NCBI GenBank assembly: GCA_963678255.2
Contig: CAXXTW010000001.1
Location: 992,001-1,056,000, forward strand
DNA from: G963678255 sp963678255
GTDB lineage: Bacteria > Cloacimonadota > Cloacimonadia > Cloacimonadales > WRIO01
Length of the DNA: 64,000 nucleotides
Direction of reading: 5' to 3'
The notes under the pieces were generated by a model. The model saw only the letters and a program-made list of their open reading frames with translations, searched no databases and was not told the DNA's origin. Position 1 is the stretch's first letter. Each line of letters begins with the position of its first letter. Shown one piece after another: positions 42,701 through 51,299 of the stretch. The position numbers and the translations under genes were made by a program.

Positions 42701-45194
42701 TGGTTGGTTAGCTTTTGGGGTTACAGAAGAATCTTCAAACAGGAATGTAGCTCTTCCTGGACCTATGGCACCAAGACCATTAATTGCACCTTATTGGACA
42801 GATTTAGCGAAGAGCGGAACAGGCAGTAATGTTTATACTTATTACAATACAACGGATCATTATTATGTAGTCACATGGAATAATATGAAAATTTGTAAAT
42901 GGACTTATGGTAGCAGTACTATAACGACTTCAAATGTGAGTTTCCAAGTGGTGCTATATGATCCTTTATACACTTCAACCGCTTTAGGTGATGCACCAAT
43001 TTTAATGCAATATAAAGATTTTCATCCAGGATTTAATAATGATGATCTGGAAAGGCCAAACAATTATTTTACAGCAGGAATTACAGATGATTCAGGCATG
43101 AATGGTCTTCAATATGTTTACAATAATATTTATTCACCTGGTGCAGCTCCATTAACAAATGAGATGGCAGTCTTATATACCCAACCTTATTTCTTAAGTG
43201 ATACCCCTTATTTATCTTTAGCTAATCCAATCATTCATGATGAGAATGGTAATGGTATCATTGAAGCAGGGGAATTATGTCAAATAGGTTTACCTGTAGT
43301 TAATGTAGGGATGAGTCCAGCTAGTAACATTCAGGGCAGTATTTCCTCAGATAGTCCAAATGTAACCATATTGCATGGTACTGTTGATTATGTAAATATC
43401 CCTCCATCAGGAACTGCAACCAATATTGAATACTATACCTTTAGGGTTAGTCAGGATTGTCTTAATGATGAGAACATTATAATCAACACTATTTTAACTT
43501 CAGCAGAAGGTGAGTGGCTCAGATCTTTCAATATCACAGTGAAGAAACCGTCATTATCTTACCGATCATTCATCATTAATGATGCAACCGGAAATGATAA
43601 TGGAATATTGAATGCAGGAGAAACTGCTAAATTAGTGATTAACATTAACAATCAGTCGAATTTGAATATCAATGATTTACATGTTACTCTTGCTTCATCA
43701 AGTCCATATATAACCATCAATACACCAAGTACAACCGTAGCTCAGATGCAGGGGAATTCATGTTATCAAAATGTATTTGAAATTCAGTTAGCTTCAACAA
43801 TACCAGATGAGACTATGATCCCTATTCATGTTGCAGTTACTTCACAGAATGCAGATCCAATCAGTACAGATATACAATTAGGTGTAAATCAAAGCAGTTC
43901 ATTATTGTCAGAAGGTTTTGATTCTTGGTTACCAGTAGGCTGGTTAGTGCAATATTATTCAAGCAATTGGAGTTTATCAGAGACTACGAATGCTGGAGGA
44001 AGTTCACCAGAAGTGAAATTTAGTGGAAGTCCTGTATTTAACGGATCGACCAGAATAGTATCACAACCTATGGATGCTTCAGACATTTCCAGTGTTATTT
44101 TAAGATTCAAACATAAACTTGATGTGTTAAGTCCAGGAACAATTGTAGGTGTTGCTACTCGTTCCATGTATGGCGCATGGCATACAATATGGTCAGAAAG
44201 TTTAAGTGGGAGTATTGCTCAGGAAAGCAAAACATTAATTATTGCCAATTCAGATCTCAGCAGAGCAAATTTCCAGATTTGCTGGTATATGGAAGGTAAT
44301 TCAGCAAATATTGATGCCTGGTATATTGATGATGTATTAGTTCAAAGTGATGTCGGTAATTCAGCGACATTAACAGGAACATTAAGTCTTGATGATTCTT
44401 CATTTGATACTTCATTAATCAGGATTAAAGCAGGCGAATATTCAACTACCGTGAATAGCGAAGGTGTATATTCTTTTTATTTAATGCCAGGTTTATATGC
44501 TACTGTACAGGCATTACATCCTAATATCTCTGCAAATACACATGCAAATATAATTTTAACATCAGCCCAGGTTTTAGAGAACATTGATTTTACAGCAAAC
44601 TATGCATCACCTGTAAACAATCTTTCCTTTAATATGAATACAAATGATCATATGGTCAGCTTACATTGGCTACATCAATTACCTGAAAACAGTCCGTTAG
44701 TTTTAAGTAATTTTAAGGTTTACAGACAGACCAATTCAGGGACATTTGATTTAGTTCAAACATCAACAGACATGACTTTTACAGAAGAATTAGACGCAGT
44801 TAATCGTTACCGTTATTTTGTGGTAGCGAATTATGGTTCATTACAAAGTGATTCTTCTAATGTTATTTATGTAGATCCAAATACCCAAGCAAATCATGAT
44901 ACTCCAGAAGTTACTTATGTCTTTAATATGAAGCAAAACTATCCTAATCCGTTTAATCCAGAAACCAATATTTTCTATAGTTTAGCGGAGAAGAGTGCAG
45001 TTTCATTGAAGATCTTTAATATTAAGGGGCAATTAGTAAAAACCTTAGTTAATGAGAATCAACAGAAGGGTCAATACAAAATAGTATGGAATGGTCAGAA
45101 TAATGAAGGTAAACGTGTCGGTAGCGGTGTATATTTTATCCGCATGAGCACACCAAAATATCAAACAATACGTAAAGCGTTATTGTTAAAATAA
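39768..45194 (+). CDS. C25 (gingipain-like) secreted protein, array copy 2
   Basis: 1808 residues, with the same architecture as copy 1: signal peptide, propeptide region, C25 domain, Ig-like modules, jelly-roll and NYPNPFNP tail. Over long stretches it is nearly identical to copy 1 at DNA level, for example 41887-42700 and roughly 43010-44190 against the matching parts of copy 1. Other patches are clearly different, such as 40080-40400, 40920-41060 and 42710-42970. Extra residues sit near 388 and 490 compared with copy 1. The candidate catalytic cysteine is Cys469 (LTCATG), and the GHG position again reads FRGYIGMSG (Arg439). The mosaic pattern suggests a tandem duplication maintained by gene conversion. 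It has its own ribosome site (GGGGGAAAG) and terminator. Confidence 0.88.
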   Translation: MKKHLLLILLLMGLLSMMSLMASENNGLSHLAFRVNTTSTNSTEIVFECPEYTFEEISKAGSKFSTIKVNGAEMTLKAGYPELPFFTTSIAVPFGSHPVLKSEKVENRETENNLFIAPSQGLEPDDKNFVMNETAYQSRSSYPENSIYISEPQVFRDFYIVNINYYPFSYNAKEKKLVVNKRAEIVIEHNSRGNSSYTSDGVISRVFDPIYRALIANYDQVRTDYPVFTDPTILMIYPNSTNAQFNTSLTQLINWKKQTGFKVNATSTTVAGTSTTAIKNYIQAQYDDVATRPDYIILIGDAAGGELVIPTYNLAYASGMPTGDGDDPYAFLAGNDFYADVMLGRLSAESSTTFSTLVSKIVNYERYPLIYGDAYLQKALLVGASSGQSGISTLQVNKYVKNCIETWDPSHDYYEQYGNPGGSNMSASINQGVFYFNFRGYIGMSGFDDSQVSSLTNVKKLVACVFLTCATGSIADTYSPSMIETITRAGTSEQPKGAITAIGLATSHTLTPYNNFISCAIANGVFLQDITSMGGALVYAQNKLLNTYAGDLLNHSKTLNQWCNLMGDPTINIHRSVPKIFTVNASIDSVYLGIRNMQVQVLDPDGEVVEGAAVTISYNSNEIISSRYTDSNGMVILPVSDAITTSMVLTVRKADFIINVKNIPMSSSTGVINFNSYAISDAVNGNNNQQINPGETIKISSVVKNFSTMPMSNINVKMRSNNPLISITDSTAVIASLSAGSSVDLANEFSFDVDDNYTANQPIFLTFEFTVGTAVYHSYLNLEVKAIDLDIETVTILTPTGVINIGETNQLKIKLKNNGQINSGEVTAVIHSTNQFLQVVDSLVVYNSINPGQSLENNAVLFSLHSLSGILPGVNLSADLVLTNSQGYREVITFKVQVGTVSVTDPLPPDGYGYIAYDMSDLSYDDHPEYNWIDITTTGTVVPLTDTGDDQDDVETVTLPFTFKMYGKSYTQASICSNGWLAFGVTEESSNRNVALPGPMAPRPLIAPYWTDLAKSGTGSNVYTYYNTTDHYYVVTWNNMKICKWTYGSSTITTSNVSFQVVLYDPLYTSTALGDAPILMQYKDFHPGFNNDDLERPNNYFTAGITDDSGMNGLQYVYNNIYSPGAAPLTNEMAVLYTQPYFLSDTPYLSLANPIIHDENGNGIIEAGELCQIGLPVVNVGMSPASNIQGSISSDSPNVTILHGTVDYVNIPPSGTATNIEYYTFRVSQDCLNDENIIINTILTSAEGEWLRSFNITVKKPSLSYRSFIINDATGNDNGILNAGETAKLVININNQSNLNINDLHVTLASSSPYITINTPSTTVAQMQGNSCYQNVFEIQLASTIPDETMIPIHVAVTSQNADPISTDIQLGVNQSSSLLSEGFDSWLPVGWLVQYYSSNWSLSETTNAGGSSPEVKFSGSPVFNGSTRIVSQPMDASDISSVILRFKHKLDVLSPGTIVGVATRSMYGAWHTIWSESLSGSIAQESKTLIIANSDLSRANFQICWYMEGNSANIDAWYIDDVLVQSDVGNSATLTGTLSLDDSSFDTSLIRIKAGEYSTTVNSEGVYSFYLMPGLYATVQALHPNISANTHANIILTSAQVLENIDFTANYASPVNNLSFNMNTNDHMVSLHWLHQLPENSPLVLSNFKVYRQTNSGTFDLVQTSTDMTFTEELDAVNRYRYFVVANYGSLQSDSSNVIYVDPNTQANHDTPEVTYVFNMKQNYPNPFNPETNIFYSLAEKSAVSLKIFNIKGQLVKTLVNENQQKGQYKIVWNGQNNEGKRVGSGVYFIRMSTPKYQTIRKALLLK

Positions 45195-45212
45195 TTCTGA
45201 GCAAATAGAATA

Positions 45213-45244
45213 AAAAAGGAGGAGCGATGCTCCTCCTTTTTTTT
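45213..45244 (+). terminator. Intrinsic terminator of C25 copy 2 (duplicate of copy 1's)
   Basis: The same GGAGGAGC-GAT-GCTCCTCC stem (45218-45236) followed by eight T residues and the same downstream TTTGGAACAAATTATGCGT as after copy 1. The duplicated unit therefore includes the terminator. Confidence 0.95.
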
Positions 45245-45292
45245 GGAACAAATTATGCGTAATTAAGTGAATTCATATCACTGGGAGGGAAA

Positions 45293-48200
45293 ATGTATAG
45301 AAAAATAGTTTATATTTTTTTAATAATTCTAATTTTTAGTAAATGTTTACATTCAAAGAATCAAACAATTAGTAATTCATTACCTTTTTCAATACAAAAA
45401 TCAACTTTACAAGCAACAACAATAATATTCAAATTACCAGAATATTTTATAGATCAGGTTGAAGTTAATGGTATAATTGAGAATGAAGTTAGATCATTAA
45501 ATGCAAACAACTGCATTCAAGCAGGTAAGCCAAAATTCCCTTTTTATAGCACAACAATAGCCATTCCACGAAATAGCAATCCCAAGCTAAACTCATTACA
45601 AGTAAAGGATTCTCAGAATTATTCCAATATAAAGATAAAAACTATTGAGAATGATAATGAATCAATAATCTCAAATGAAAGGATTTATGAAACAAAAGGT
45701 GTTCAAACGGCAGAGTCAATCACTATATCAGAGGTACAGGTGTTTCGTGATTACAATATAATTAACATAAATTATTATCCTTTTTCGTATTCATCTACTA
45801 AAAGGGAACTGACAATTAATAAATCAGTAGAAATCACGATAGAACATGAACCTATATCAGGCGAAGGATTTCAGAATCATATAGAAATTTCTAAGGTATT
45901 TGAACCAATGTATAAAGCATTAATTGCAAATTATGATCAAATCAAATCAGATTATCCAGTGTATCAAAAACCAAGATTACTGATCATCTATCCAAATGTT
46001 TCAAATACTCAATTTCAAACATCATTATCAGGATTAATAAACTGGAAGAAGCAGAAGGGTTTTCAGGTAAATGCTGTTTCTACAACAATGACAGGTAACA
46101 GTTCAACATTAATAAAATCATATATTCAGAATTTATATAATAATATTGAGACTCGACCAGACTATATATTATTAATTGGGGATGCGGGGTTATCTGATAT
46201 CATTATTCCAACCTTTAGTGAAAGTTATCAATCAAGTTTACCCTCTGGAGAAGGAGATTATCCTTATACTTTTTTAGAAGGAAATGATAAGGTTGGTGAT
46301 GCTATTATTGGAAGGATCTCAGTAGATAATGGAAGCACTTTTTCAGTGATTGTAAGTAAGATATTAAGCTATGAAAAAACGCCTGATTTAGCTGGAACAG
46401 ATTGGTTGAACAATGCATTATTAGTATCAGACAGTAATCAATCAGGGATTTCTACAATTCAAGTGAATCAGTATGTTGAGAGTTTAATAGAAGATTTTGA
46501 TTCATCTCATAATTATAACAGAGTCTATGGAAATGTGAATTCAAATCAGATGGTGAATGGGATGAATCAGGGAGTTTTTTATTTTAATTACCGTGGATTT
46601 TATGGGACTAGTGGATTTAATAATGGAAGTTTAGCAGAATTAACGAATGTAAGCAAACTTCCTCTTTGTGTTTTTTTGACATGTGACACAGGTGCATTTA
46701 TGGGTACAAGTTTGATAGAAAGTATTAGTCGACTGGGGACTTCGACAAACTCTAAAGGAGCGATTGCTTCTATTGGGTTATCTACAAGTCATACTTTAAC
46801 GCCTTATAATAATTTTATGTCTTGTGGAATAGCTGAAGCATTTTTTGGGAAGAATATACCAGAAATTGGTTCAGCAATGCTATATTCAAAAGTTAAGCTA
46901 TTGAAAACATATAATGGTGATTTGTTAAATCATTCCAATACTTTAAATCAATGGATGAATTTAATGGGAGATCCAAGTATTCAGTTGTATCGTACAATTC
47001 CAAAGGGATTTAGTGTTACTGTGCCTTCAAGTGTATTCATTGGGTCTCATCAGATATCAATAACTGTTAAAGATCAGGAAGGAAGTCCAATAAGCGATGC
47101 TTTGGTTAGTTTATTTTACAATGGAATAGCTAATCCTATAACGGATTATTCAAATAGTCAGGGAGACGTGTTATTGCCTGTAAATCAGGTTATTTCAGAC
47201 AATATAATAATAACTATTAGTAAGGCAGACTTTAAAACATACATTGTAAGCATTCCAACAATATCTGGAGCAACCATAGGGGTTGAAAGCAGTTCAATAT
47301 TAGATTCTCCCAATGGAAATAATAATCAGCAAATCAATCCAGGAGAAACGATTAAATTATCAACAATTATAAAGAATTTTACTAGTAGTGCTAAAAATGA
47401 CTTAACAGTAAATATCAGTACTGATAACCCATATATTGAAATAACAGATTCAACTGGGATAATACCAATTATAAATTCAGAAAGTACAGCAAATTTAACA
47501 GATGAATTTACTTTTTCAGTGAGCTCAGTGTATCCTGCTAATATGCCTTTAAATATGAAAGTAACGATAAGAACTGGAAATGAAGTTTATGAAGATTATC
47601 TTTTTTATGAAGTAAAGGTGATAGATATAGATTTTCAAGCTTACGAAGTTTTAACGCCTAGTCAGATATTAAATATTGGAGAAACGGCTTCAATAAAGGT
47701 TTTATTGAAGAATAATGGGCAGATTTCTAGTGGGCAACTTAGCATCAAACTAAAATCAAAGAGTATGTTTTTACAAGTAGTAGATTCGATGAGTGTTGTC
47801 AGTTCGATAGATCCAGGAGAATCAATTACCAATCAGGCAGATCCATTTATTATACATTCATTAAATGGGATATATCCTGGAGTTAGATTACCATTAACTA
47901 TGGAGATCAGTAATTCACAAGGTTATCAAGAAGAAGAAGTCTTTGATATACAGGTTGGTCAGGTTGGTGAGCATGACCCAATTCCACCTGATAGTTATGG
48001 TTATGTCTGTTATGATCAAACAGATACTGATTATTCTGATGCTCCGATATATGACTGGATAGAAATAGCAAATATTGGAACACAGTTAGATATAACTGAT
48101 GTTGGAAATAACGGAGATCAGACCGTTCAAGTGCAATTACCTTTTAGTTTTAGGATGTATGGAAAGGGTTATACGCAATTAAGTATTTGTTCAAATGGTT

Positions 48201-50683
48201 GGTTAAGTCCTGGTTTTTGCGATCAAACTACTTTTAGGAATGTAGGTATACCTGGGCCAATGGTCCCAAGACCCTTAATTGCACCCTATTGGAATGATTT
48301 GGCATTAAGTGGTATAAGTAGCAGGGTAATGACATGGTATGATCCTGATAATCATTATTTTATTGTTCAATGGAATGATTTAAAGTGTGTACAAACTGTC
48401 ATGAGTGTAGATCAGAGTGCTAATGTTACTTTTCAAGTCATATTGTATGATCCTGAATATTATGCTACTTCATTAGGCGATAGTCCAATCAAGTTTCAAT
48501 ATTTAAGTTTTCATCCTGGGTATAATAATGATGATTTAGAGCGTCCAAACAATTACTTTACAACAGGGATTATGGACGAGACCGGTTCAAGAGGAATTCA
48601 ATATGTTTATAACAATATATATAGTCCAGGGGCTACTCCATTAAATAACAGTTCAGCTCTTTATTTTACACACCCTTATTTTTTAAATGAAAATCCATAC
48701 CTCACATTAAATTCTCCAATTCTTCAAGATGAGAACGGAAATCAAATATTTGAAGCAGGAGAAACCGTAAGAATAGGGGTGCCTTTATTAAATATTGGAT
48801 TAACAAATGCCACGAATGTACATGCTTCTCTTAGTTCATCCGATCCATGGATAACTATCCTTCATGGAAATTCAGATTATGAGAATTTGGTTCCATCAGG
48901 AATTGAATCAAATGTACAGGATTTCATAATAAAAATTAGTAATAATTGTACGAATAACTTAACGGCAACGATGAAAGTACATATTTCCACTAACGAAGGA
49001 GAATGGGATCGTAGTTTTAATTTTCTAATCAGAAAAGCTTTACTAGGTTACAGTTCCTATTTAATAAACGATGAATCAGGGAATGGTAATGGGTTATTAG
49101 ATACAGGAGAAAATGCAAAAATCATAGTAAATATTGTCAATCAGTCAGAAATCGATATTAGAAATTTACAAGTTCACTTAACTTCAGAGAATAGCCAGCT
49201 TAATATAGTGAGTAATCCGATAACAATACCAATAATGCAAGGGAACAGTATGTATCAAGCAGTTTTCAATATACAAGTTTCAAGTCAAATTAGTGATCAA
49301 TTGACTTTGCCAATACAATTAGAATTAACATCTTCCAATGCAGATCCACTAAATAAAGTCATAAATGTGGGAATTAATCAAAATGGTGCTTTGTTGGAAG
49401 AATCATTTAACGATTGGTTACCTCAAGGTTGGATTGTTCAATATTATTCAAATAATTGGGTACAAGCTAATACAAATCTAGCTGGAGGGACAGCCCCAGA
49501 AGTAGTTTTTTACGGAATACCTAGTTTTACAGGTTTAACAAGATTTATTTCAAAGACTTTAGATGCAACTTTATATTCAAGTGTAATGCTGAGTTTTAAG
49601 CATACTTTAGTCTTAAACAATGAATCAGAAGCTTCTATAGGAGTTGCAACCAGAACCATGTATGGAGAATGGCATACAGTCTGGTCGATGCCAATATCAG
49701 GAGTAACTGGTGAGACAAGAAATATACCGATCAACAATTCAGATATTGGGCATCCAAATTTCCAGATTTGTTGGTTTATTGATGGAGCTACGAATGGAAT
49801 AAGTTCATGGAATCTTGATGATGCGGAATTGCAAGCATCAATAGGGAATACAGCATTAATAAAAGGAATGGTATCTTTAGATTCTAATCTTATAAATATA
49901 CAGGAAATGAAAGTAACATCAGGAGATTATTCGACTATACCCAATACAGAAGGAAATTATGAACTCTATGTATTGCCAGGTAACTATCAAGATATATGTG
50001 TTCAACATTCATATATTCATAGTAATCAATTACCTGGAATGTCATTAATAACTGGCCAGATATTAGAGAATCAGAATCTTTTTGGTAATTATATTGCTCC
50101 AATAAATACATTAACCTACAATTATTCAACAACTTCTCATCAGATCATCATGAATTGGCTACATGACTTACCTACTGAAAGTCCTTTGATTTTAAGTGGA
50201 TTTAAAGTTTATCGTCAGATAAACAATGGGCAATATGATATTTTCCAGAATTCAAATACAAATACTTGTTCTGACCAGTTAGATCCTCATAAAACTTATA
50301 GATACTATATAACAGCCAATTATGGAAATTTTGAGAGTGACTCTTCTAATGTGATAACTATTTTGTCAGAGGGAGTAGATAATGAGGATAATCTGGAAAA
50401 ACCGATTATTAATTGTTTAAATCAAAATTATCCAAATCCCTTTAATCCTTGTACAAAAGTTTCTTTTTCAATTTCTGAAAGATTACCCGTAAAAGTTTCA
50501 ATTTACAACATCAAGGGTCAATGCGTAAGGACACTTCTAAATGAAAGATTAGAAAAAGGGCGATATGACGTTGTTTGGTCAGGAGACAATGATCAGGGAC
50601 GAAGAGTCAGCAGTGGTATATATTTTGTACAGATGCACACGCCAAAATATACAAATATTAAAAAAGCACTCTTATTAAAGTAA
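45293..50683 (+). CDS. C25 (gingipain-like) secreted protein, divergent array copy 3
   Basis: 1796 residues, homologous to copies 1 and 2 along the whole length but clearly diverged, with shared anchors such as LINWKKQ, SHTLTPYNNF and NNNQQINPGETIK. The signal peptide (MYRKIVYIFL...) ends near a cysteine that does not fit a lipobox. The candidate catalytic cysteine is Cys464 (LTCDTG), 30 residues after YRGFYGTSG, which again lacks the histidine of GHG. The tail is NYPNPFNPCTKV with a basic ALLLK end, and so may use the same export route. Codons appear more AT-biased than in copies 1-2. It belongs to the same array (98 bases after copy 2) but has escaped homogenisation. Confidence 0.87.
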   Translation: MYRKIVYIFLIILIFSKCLHSKNQTISNSLPFSIQKSTLQATTIIFKLPEYFIDQVEVNGIIENEVRSLNANNCIQAGKPKFPFYSTTIAIPRNSNPKLNSLQVKDSQNYSNIKIKTIENDNESIISNERIYETKGVQTAESITISEVQVFRDYNIININYYPFSYSSTKRELTINKSVEITIEHEPISGEGFQNHIEISKVFEPMYKALIANYDQIKSDYPVYQKPRLLIIYPNVSNTQFQTSLSGLINWKKQKGFQVNAVSTTMTGNSSTLIKSYIQNLYNNIETRPDYILLIGDAGLSDIIIPTFSESYQSSLPSGEGDYPYTFLEGNDKVGDAIIGRISVDNGSTFSVIVSKILSYEKTPDLAGTDWLNNALLVSDSNQSGISTIQVNQYVESLIEDFDSSHNYNRVYGNVNSNQMVNGMNQGVFYFNYRGFYGTSGFNNGSLAELTNVSKLPLCVFLTCDTGAFMGTSLIESISRLGTSTNSKGAIASIGLSTSHTLTPYNNFMSCGIAEAFFGKNIPEIGSAMLYSKVKLLKTYNGDLLNHSNTLNQWMNLMGDPSIQLYRTIPKGFSVTVPSSVFIGSHQISITVKDQEGSPISDALVSLFYNGIANPITDYSNSQGDVLLPVNQVISDNIIITISKADFKTYIVSIPTISGATIGVESSSILDSPNGNNNQQINPGETIKLSTIIKNFTSSAKNDLTVNISTDNPYIEITDSTGIIPIINSESTANLTDEFTFSVSSVYPANMPLNMKVTIRTGNEVYEDYLFYEVKVIDIDFQAYEVLTPSQILNIGETASIKVLLKNNGQISSGQLSIKLKSKSMFLQVVDSMSVVSSIDPGESITNQADPFIIHSLNGIYPGVRLPLTMEISNSQGYQEEEVFDIQVGQVGEHDPIPPDSYGYVCYDQTDTDYSDAPIYDWIEIANIGTQLDITDVGNNGDQTVQVQLPFSFRMYGKGYTQLSICSNGWLSPGFCDQTTFRNVGIPGPMVPRPLIAPYWNDLALSGISSRVMTWYDPDNHYFIVQWNDLKCVQTVMSVDQSANVTFQVILYDPEYYATSLGDSPIKFQYLSFHPGYNNDDLERPNNYFTTGIMDETGSRGIQYVYNNIYSPGATPLNNSSALYFTHPYFLNENPYLTLNSPILQDENGNQIFEAGETVRIGVPLLNIGLTNATNVHASLSSSDPWITILHGNSDYENLVPSGIESNVQDFIIKISNNCTNNLTATMKVHISTNEGEWDRSFNFLIRKALLGYSSYLINDESGNGNGLLDTGENAKIIVNIVNQSEIDIRNLQVHLTSENSQLNIVSNPITIPIMQGNSMYQAVFNIQVSSQISDQLTLPIQLELTSSNADPLNKVINVGINQNGALLEESFNDWLPQGWIVQYYSNNWVQANTNLAGGTAPEVVFYGIPSFTGLTRFISKTLDATLYSSVMLSFKHTLVLNNESEASIGVATRTMYGEWHTVWSMPISGVTGETRNIPINNSDIGHPNFQICWFIDGATNGISSWNLDDAELQASIGNTALIKGMVSLDSNLINIQEMKVTSGDYSTIPNTEGNYELYVLPGNYQDICVQHSYIHSNQLPGMSLITGQILENQNLFGNYIAPINTLTYNYSTTSHQIIMNWLHDLPTESPLILSGFKVYRQINNGQYDIFQNSNTNTCSDQLDPHKTYRYYITANYGNFESDSSNVITILSEGVDNEDNLEKPIINCLNQNYPNPFNPCTKVSFSISERLPVKVSIYNIKGQCVRTLLNERLEKGRYDVVWSGDNDQGRRVSSGIYFVQMHTPKYTNIKKALLLK

Positions 50684-50687
50684 AAAA

Positions 50688-50719
50688 TCAAGGAGAGGAT
50701 AATCCCTTCTTCTTTTTTT
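50688..50719 (+). terminator. Probable terminator after C25 copy 3
   Basis: An imperfect hairpin (AAGGAGAGGAT / ATCCCTTCTT) is followed by TTCTTTTTTTATT. The stem has mismatches and wobble pairs, weaker than the two upstream terminators. Confidence 0.5.
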
Positions 50720-50720
50720 A

Positions 50721-50749
50721 TTGACTGTTTTCTTAAAAGTAAAAATAAT
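50721..50749 (+). promoter_or_regulatory. Candidate promoter of the skp-lpx operon
   Basis: TTGACT (50721-50726) and AATAAT (50744-50749) are 17 bases apart, just after the preceding terminator and about 30 bases before the skp ATG, which has GGAGG upstream. Confidence 0.5.
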
Positions 50750-50779
50750 GTCATTTAAATATAATTTTATGGAGGAACT

Positions 50780-51298
50780 ATGAAAAAACTTATTTTAATA
50801 CTTGCTATGTCTATTGTTTTTTGCACTATATTATCAGCACAGGCTATAAAGTTAGCTTATATAGACAGTGAAAAAATAATGTCAGAGAGCAAAGATACCA
50901 AGGAAGCGCAAAGTTTGTTCCAAAAAGATCGTGAAGGTTGGCAAAAACAAATTGGAGATCTTGACGCAGAAATTCAAAGACTAGAAAATGATTTTAATAC
51001 AAAGAAATTAACATTATCAGCTCAGGGAAAAAAGACAGCCGAAGATAAGATCGAAGCTAAGAAAAAAGAAAGAAAAGATCTTGTGGAAAGCGTTTTTGGA
51101 GAGAATGGTAGAGCTCAGCAAAGAAATGCTGAGTTATTACAACCAATCATGATGAAATTAAAAACCATAATCGAAAAGATTTCTGTAGAGGAAAACTATT
51201 CAGTTGTATTTGATGCTGGTTCAGCTGGAATCATTTGGGCAAAACCAACATTAGATATAACAGAAAGAATTATTACAGAAATGAATAAAATGGAATAA
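50780..51298 (+). CDS. skp: OmpH/Skp-family periplasmic chaperone
   Basis: A 172-residue periplasmic chaperone with a signal peptide of about 20 residues (ending near LSAQA). The body starts with the conserved IKLAYIDSEKIM and is dominated by a long charged coiled coil (residues about 40-125), as in the tentacles of Skp. The C-terminal part YSVVFDAGSAGIIWAKPTLDITE is the family's closing strand motif. It holds unfolded outer-membrane proteins. It lies directly before lpxD (one base gap), matching the conserved skp-lpxD order of Gram-negative genomes, though bamA is not seen upstream here, where the C25 array sits instead. Confidence 0.93.
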   Translation: MKKLILILAMSIVFCTILSAQAIKLAYIDSEKIMSESKDTKEAQSLFQKDREGWQKQIGDLDAEIQRLENDFNTKKLTLSAQGKKTAEDKIEAKKKERKDLVESVFGENGRAQQRNAELLQPIMMKLKTIIEKISVEENYSVVFDAGSAGIIWAKPTLDITERIITEMNKME

Positions 51299-51299
51299 A

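Noticed and set aside
38423..44167. Leftward frames of 70-82 codons at the same place in C25 copies 1 and 2
   Set aside because: They are conserved only because the sense genes are nearly identical; they have no ribosome site or family match.
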